DNA of 64,000 bases, from the NCBI GenBank assembly GCA_009363875.1, contig CM018690.1, forward strand, positions 2,778,788-2,842,787, read 5' to 3'. Positions 59,906 through 64,000 of this stretch are shown here, in pieces. Positions within the stretch are counted from its first letter, which is position 1. Each line of letters starts with the position of its first letter. This stretch comes from Mikania micrantha. Its lineage: Eukaryota > Streptophyta > Magnoliopsida > Asterales > Asteraceae. Under the pieces are notes generated by a model. That model had not been told where the DNA came from. It saw only the letters and a program-made list of their open reading frames with translations, and did no database searches. A program made the translations under genes and the position numbers.

Positions 59906-60343
59906 CTAAAATCCTATGTAGTTACCATGCCAGTCATCTGTAAATCGTCCCTGATTTTCTGCACGGGATGCGTTTATGCACTTGATCACAGCTTGGATTT
60001 CCCTATCTCTTTATTCTTTGGCAGTTCTCAACCTTGCATTCAAATCCTCTCTAGATCTATAGGTATACATTTCCTGCTGAACCCAGAACAAGGATCTGAA
60101 ATCCAAAAAAAATACTGCCTAGACTCACAAGACTCACCATAAAAGACTCACATATAAAGACAAATCAAATAAAGAAAGAAACAGACAAAAGGCATTAAAT
60201 CTAAGGCACAAGTAGCAATTAACAAGTAAAGGCTCTAAAAGGAAATAAAACTAACCCTAAAAAAATGAAAAATTAAGCTAAGGAGGGAAGGAAAATAAGC
60301 AAGAAATGGCCACAATCTAAGTAATCTTTGCTATTGCCTAGTG

Positions 60344-60361
60344 TCCCCGGCAACGGCGCCA
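60344..60361 (-). other. primer-binding site of G (tRNA-Asp type)
   Basis: Minus-strand TGGCGCCGTTGCCGGGGA, 18 bases complementary to the 3' end of plant tRNA-Asp (…CCCCGGCAACGGCGCCA). This primer is characteristic of Athila-group gypsy elements. It sits six bases from the LTR. Confidence 0.92.
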
Positions 60362-60367
60362 AAAACT

Positions 60368-61860
60368 TGATGAGCAGCGGTCTGTACCCTAAAAATAAGA
60401 CAAATTAAAGTCTAACCTAAGCTAAAGACACTATAACTAATCCTATACCTAGATTTGACCTAAACACCTAGTTAAAATAGGAAATCCTAAACTATACCGC
60501 TACATAGGCAAGTGTACTTATCGGTGACAGTATAGCTTGTGGAAGACCGGATATCGAACCCTAAGGACACTAGTTTGACAAAACTAACCTAGACTGCGAA
60601 CAAAATAAAGTAAAAGAAGAAGAGGGTTTGGTGTAACTCTGAAGACCTGAATGAGACTGTAACTAACGAACAAACTAAACTGACAACTAAACACTAAAAA
60701 GACTGACTAAAACTGCAACTAACACCGGGACTGTAAAATGGAATCTAACTCTAAACAGGACAGACTGGTCTACCTAGGCTGGGAATCAATAGTGTGACAA
60801 GTGGTGACTTGAACTGACTTGTGAAGGATGAGGACTAGGATCTTAAGAAACAAACACAGAATTACCTAATGGGACCCAGATCAGATACCAGGTAACACCA
60901 ATGGAAATCCTAAGAATGTTATATCTGCACTAGTCTATCAGGTCACCTCCCAAATCTTCCCGATATGCAATTGCACTCAAACGGGTGGATCACCTCCCGG
61001 ATTTCTCCACCCGCGTGTATCCTAAGACACAAGAGTGTTGTAAAGTTGACTACTTTGACACGAATTGACACAAACACTAAGGTAATCCAAGACAACGCCC
61101 TCCCGGGTCGTTTAACTTAAATAACCCAAGTGAAATAGACCAACCGTCTAACGTATCACCTCCTGGATTTCTAGGCTAGGTCACATATGAGAATTACAAC
61201 ACTTAATGATATCAAATCCTATGGAATGTATTATCAATCCACAAACTAGCCCAAACACAAAGTCATAAGCCTAACATGCAATCTTTATATGGAAAGACAT
61301 TCCTAGATACATGTGGATTTATTAATCATCAAACATCATCATTCAACACTTGCAAATATCATAAAAGATCCACCATTACAACTGGATACAAAGCATATAT
61401 CATCCACAATAACAAATCAAGTCCAAAACATCATAAAGTTCACAACTTTATCAACCCAAACCTAGGTAATACCAAGATCTAGCCAACAACAGTCATAACA
61501 GAAGTAAAAAAGAGGTAAATCAAGTCTAATAACATGCTAAACTACTGATTAACAAAACAAACTAAGAAAGAAAGAACGATACTCAAAATCCTTCATGAAT
61601 CTTCATTCCCAAGCTCTAATCAAGCCCCACAACATTCAACGTTAAGCTCCAACTGCTCCAGGGTCTTAATTAGTGTTCCAAGGTGCCCGAAGAGTCCTCC
61701 AAATCATTACACACGTGTCCCATTTGTAGAGAAGAAGAAATTAGGGTTTTGGAGCTGAAATAGGCATGGGGCGCATCACCTAGCGAGGGTGCATGGGCCT
61801 AGGCGGTGCGCACGAGACAGAATAGTCGGGCGGCTGAGGCCTGCAGGCGCATCGCCTACG
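60368..61860 (-). repeat. 5' LTR of element G (truncated)
   Basis: Matches 51892-53345 with frequent substitutions, starting TGATGAGCAG. Similarity stops around 61840-61860, where the 3' LTR would continue for nearly 300 more bases. The sense start of the LTR is therefore deleted or replaced, which may also have removed the promoter. Confidence 0.8.
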
Positions 61861-61869
61861 GCCGGTCAC

Positions 61870-63640
61870 TCTGACCAGTATATTGTGAAAGATAAAACAC
61901 CATAATTAAGTAAGTCGGCTACTATGACTAGTGTAATTGTCATTGAATGGTGGAGGCCATTTTGTTATAACCCAAACCCTTGTTCTTATTTCCATGCAAC
62001 TGGTAATTTAGTAAGTCGATTACTAACTTACTATATAACTCAAACTTCTTAAAAGAATAATCTTTGTCATTCATTTTTTTCTTTTAATTTTTCAATTTCA
62101 GCAATGAGTTCTTGATTTTTCTGTTTTGCATCCCTAAGATGACACCCCTTTTCGCTTTACTCTGATTTTAGTCGAGAAATGTCTTTTATTTGTGCTTCAA
62201 TTTTTTCTTTAAATATTTTTTCATTTTCAATTAACGCACTTTTAGATCTTTTAAGATCATGAATGTCCTAGATTAATTCAGAGTTATGGATGCAATATTG
62301 TTCAAATTTATCTATGCAAGATTGAGAGCAAAGATTTGAATGTACCTCAGATGTAGCTGACCCCATAATATCAGCCATGAATGCATGAGGTTCTTCCAGG
62401 TTTAGTGCTTGAAGTTGATCACTCCAACGGTATCCTCCAGATTCTTGAGCTACCAAAGCTTTGCCATTTTCTGATCCAGACGATGATGCCGCATTTGAAT
62501 CTCCAGTTTTCTCCATCTTTGGTTTCTTACATTCTCTGGAAAAATGGCCCTTTTCCTGACAATTGAAGCACTTAACATCATCTTTGTTGAATCTAATTTT
62601 CTTGTTTTTGTCTACCCACTTATTCTTTCTGATAAAATTTTTAGCCCGAAACACAGCCATGGCCATCTGCCACATAACATCCATTTCCTTAACATATTTA
62701 GGATGAATTTGATCTAACTTAATTGAAACAATGCTTGTCTGATTCAAATCTCCAGCCATAAAGGCATTGTAACTCTTCATAAATGCAACAAATAGTGCTA
62801 GATTTTCTTCCACAACCAGTAATGCTGGAGATTTGCTATCATTCACTCCCTGTGATGAAACAGTTAAAGAACTAGAAGGAGTGTATGATTTGGATGATGG
62901 ATTAGCTCCAATTGAGCATTGAAATAGAAAGGCACTGTTTGAATTTCCCACCCCAGCATCACTTAAACTACTATTATGATTCAGGGTGCGCTGTTTATCG
63001 TCCATGTCATAAGACTTGAGATCAATTCAATTAAACTGATTCTATACAGATCCTTGGTTTTCTTGATCAAAGCCACATTCATATCCCAACTCCTGGGTAG
63101 AGAATTCAACAATTTCTTGTTGATTTCCCCATTAGACAGTAAAATTTCGGCTCCCCTCATTTCTATAATTAAGCAAACGAATCTCTGAAGCTGAGTCTCC
63201 AGACTTTCTCCAAGAACATTATTAAACATGTTAAATCTTTGATTTAGCATATTTCTTCGACTTTCTTTCATATCATTGTTTCCTTCATACATATGAATTA
63301 GAGCTTCCCATAGTTCTTTAGCCGATGTGCATTCCTTGAATCCGTAAGTTATATCTGGTCCTAGAGCCATAGTTAATGATGCAAGTGCCTTGTCATCCTG
63401 TTCCACCATATCGAAATCATCATATGTGTTTTCCTCAATTGGTTTAGGAACCCTGTTAGAACACCCTTCAGGAACATACATAGGTACCCTTTTTCCTCTC
63501 TGAATGGATCTCCATATCTTAGCATCACAAAACTTTGCATGATTTACGAATCTCCGTTTCCATTCAGTGAAACCATCAGCATGCAGTAATCTCGGTATTC
63601 TTGTAGCCGTACCCATTTGAGAATCAAGCTGCAAATACAT
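61870..63640 (-). pseudogene. gag: gag of element F, N-terminal and central part
   Basis: Starts at ATG 63640 (MYLQLDSQMG). Piece 63640-62981 (219 codons) holds the capsid-like block (SAKELWEALIHMYEGNNDMK). A one-base shift near 63010, at the SYDMDDKQR-type motif, moves to 63005-62268 (245 codons) with an intact knuckle CFNCQEKGHFSREC. Beyond a stop at 62268 a coiled-coil-like segment (NQELIAEIEKLKEK near 62080) continues through stops and frame changes to the G boundary. A nearby in-frame upstream start around 63670 is possible. The gene resumes at 51891. Confidence 0.87.
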
Positions 63641-64000
63641 GGTCTTCTGATTTTAATTTTGAGACTCCATTGTAAAAGAAAGATTGAATGTATAATTAAC
63701 AATGTTGGAAATCAATCGAAGTCACGACCGAGAACACAGATATTATTTGAGAACATCAATTTCCTCCGAGAACGCCCCTAAGTAACCGAAAACTTTAAAC
63801 CCAATCAAAAACAGTTACTGCAGCCTAGAACCTCAATTCCAACCGAAAACTCTTGTTTTCAAACGAGAACAACTTCACCCGAGAACAGCTTCAATCGAAA
63901 ATAATTTCCCACCGAAAACACGTTCAAACCTAGAGCTACTTTGTGTTGAATAATTCTTATTTGTATATTCTGATAGCCTCTCCAATCAGATCAACTAATC
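63641..64000 (-). repeat. 5' leader of F with CCGARAAC words
   Basis: Around ten words such as ACCGAGAAC, ACCGAAAAC and TCGAAAA between 63715 and 63935. No gene. PBS and LTR are not reached. Confidence 0.65.

Larger units (their letters stand above)
51892..61860 (-). mobile_element. Element G: Tat/Athila-type gypsy, pol deleted
   Basis: About 10 kb with two related terminal repeats, a tRNA-Asp PBS, a short gag/pol remnant and a degenerate ORF1-like gene, but no reverse transcriptase, RNase H or integrase core. LTR ends are TGAT...ATCA. The right LTR is incomplete and no clear target duplication was found (left flank GTTTG), so the right boundary is approximate. The LTRs are visibly more diverged than those of B or D. 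Confidence 0.8.
51373..64000 (-). mobile_element. Element F: Sirevirus-type copia, oldest layer, split by G
   Basis: F's own sequence is 51373-51891 and about 61860-64000; G lies between. Only gag and part of the 5' leader are in the window. PBS and 5' LTR should lie beyond 64000, while pol and later parts were displaced to the left by C. It is the base layer of the nest. Confidence 0.8.

Noticed and set aside
1..64000. Host genes, tRNA or rRNA genes
   Set aside because: The tRNA-like matches are primer-binding sites only; no sustained non-transposon reading frame with splice structure was found.

Overview
The window looks like intergenic DNA of a flowering plant with a retrotransposon-rich genome, probably a eudicot. 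The family resemblances suggest Asteraceae, but that is recalled resemblance, not proof. I see no host gene, tRNA, rRNA or CRISPR array. Almost every base can be assigned to one of eight LTR retrotransposons, named A-H here, nested inside each other. All lie on the minus strand except D. Boundaries come from TG...CA LTR ends, primer-binding sites (PBS), polypurine tracts and target-site duplications (TSDs).

Layout. 1-2765: H, a Ty3/gypsy element (5' LTR plus start of gag, running off the left edge), inserted into A. 2766-6455: A, a Ty1/copia Sirevirus-type element (gag, PBS, 5' LTR), inserted into the env-like gene of C. 6456-7098: a piece of C's env-like gene. 7099-16239: D, a plus-strand gypsy element with two 2.7-3.0 kb LTRs (5 bp TSD GGTAG) and hardly any coding sequence left. 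16240-23228: C continues (start of env-like gene, pol, most of gag). 23229-50232: E, a chromovirus-like gypsy element with 4.3 kb LTRs, inserted into C's gag. 32439-45984: B, a nearly complete Sirevirus inserted into E's 5' LTR (5 bp TSD ATCAG). 50233-51372: C's gag start, PBS and 5' LTR. 51373-51891 and about 61860-64000: the two parts of F, the oldest Sirevirus here. 51892 to about 61860: G, a Tat/Athila-type gypsy element with a tRNA-Asp PBS and most of pol missing, inserted in F's gag.

Order of events: F received C and G; C received A, D and E; A received H; E received B. B is probably among the youngest. Its two LTRs differ by few bases, and its three long reading frames (gag, pol, env-like) are broken only by in-frame stops.

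The most interesting material is regulatory. Sireviruses A, B and C each carry an array of their own short CGAA-containing word just upstream of a TATA box, and B's word also occurs in gypsy E. E's LTR has about 13 TGGGCC/T boxes in 270 bp. Three gypsy LTRs share a GC-rich GGCGRTACGCC-like motif near the LTR start. In three Sireviruses gag ends at WVP-xxx-stop followed about 20 bases later by a splice-acceptor-like TGCAGG. No autonomous element is intact and no wholly new system is proven.
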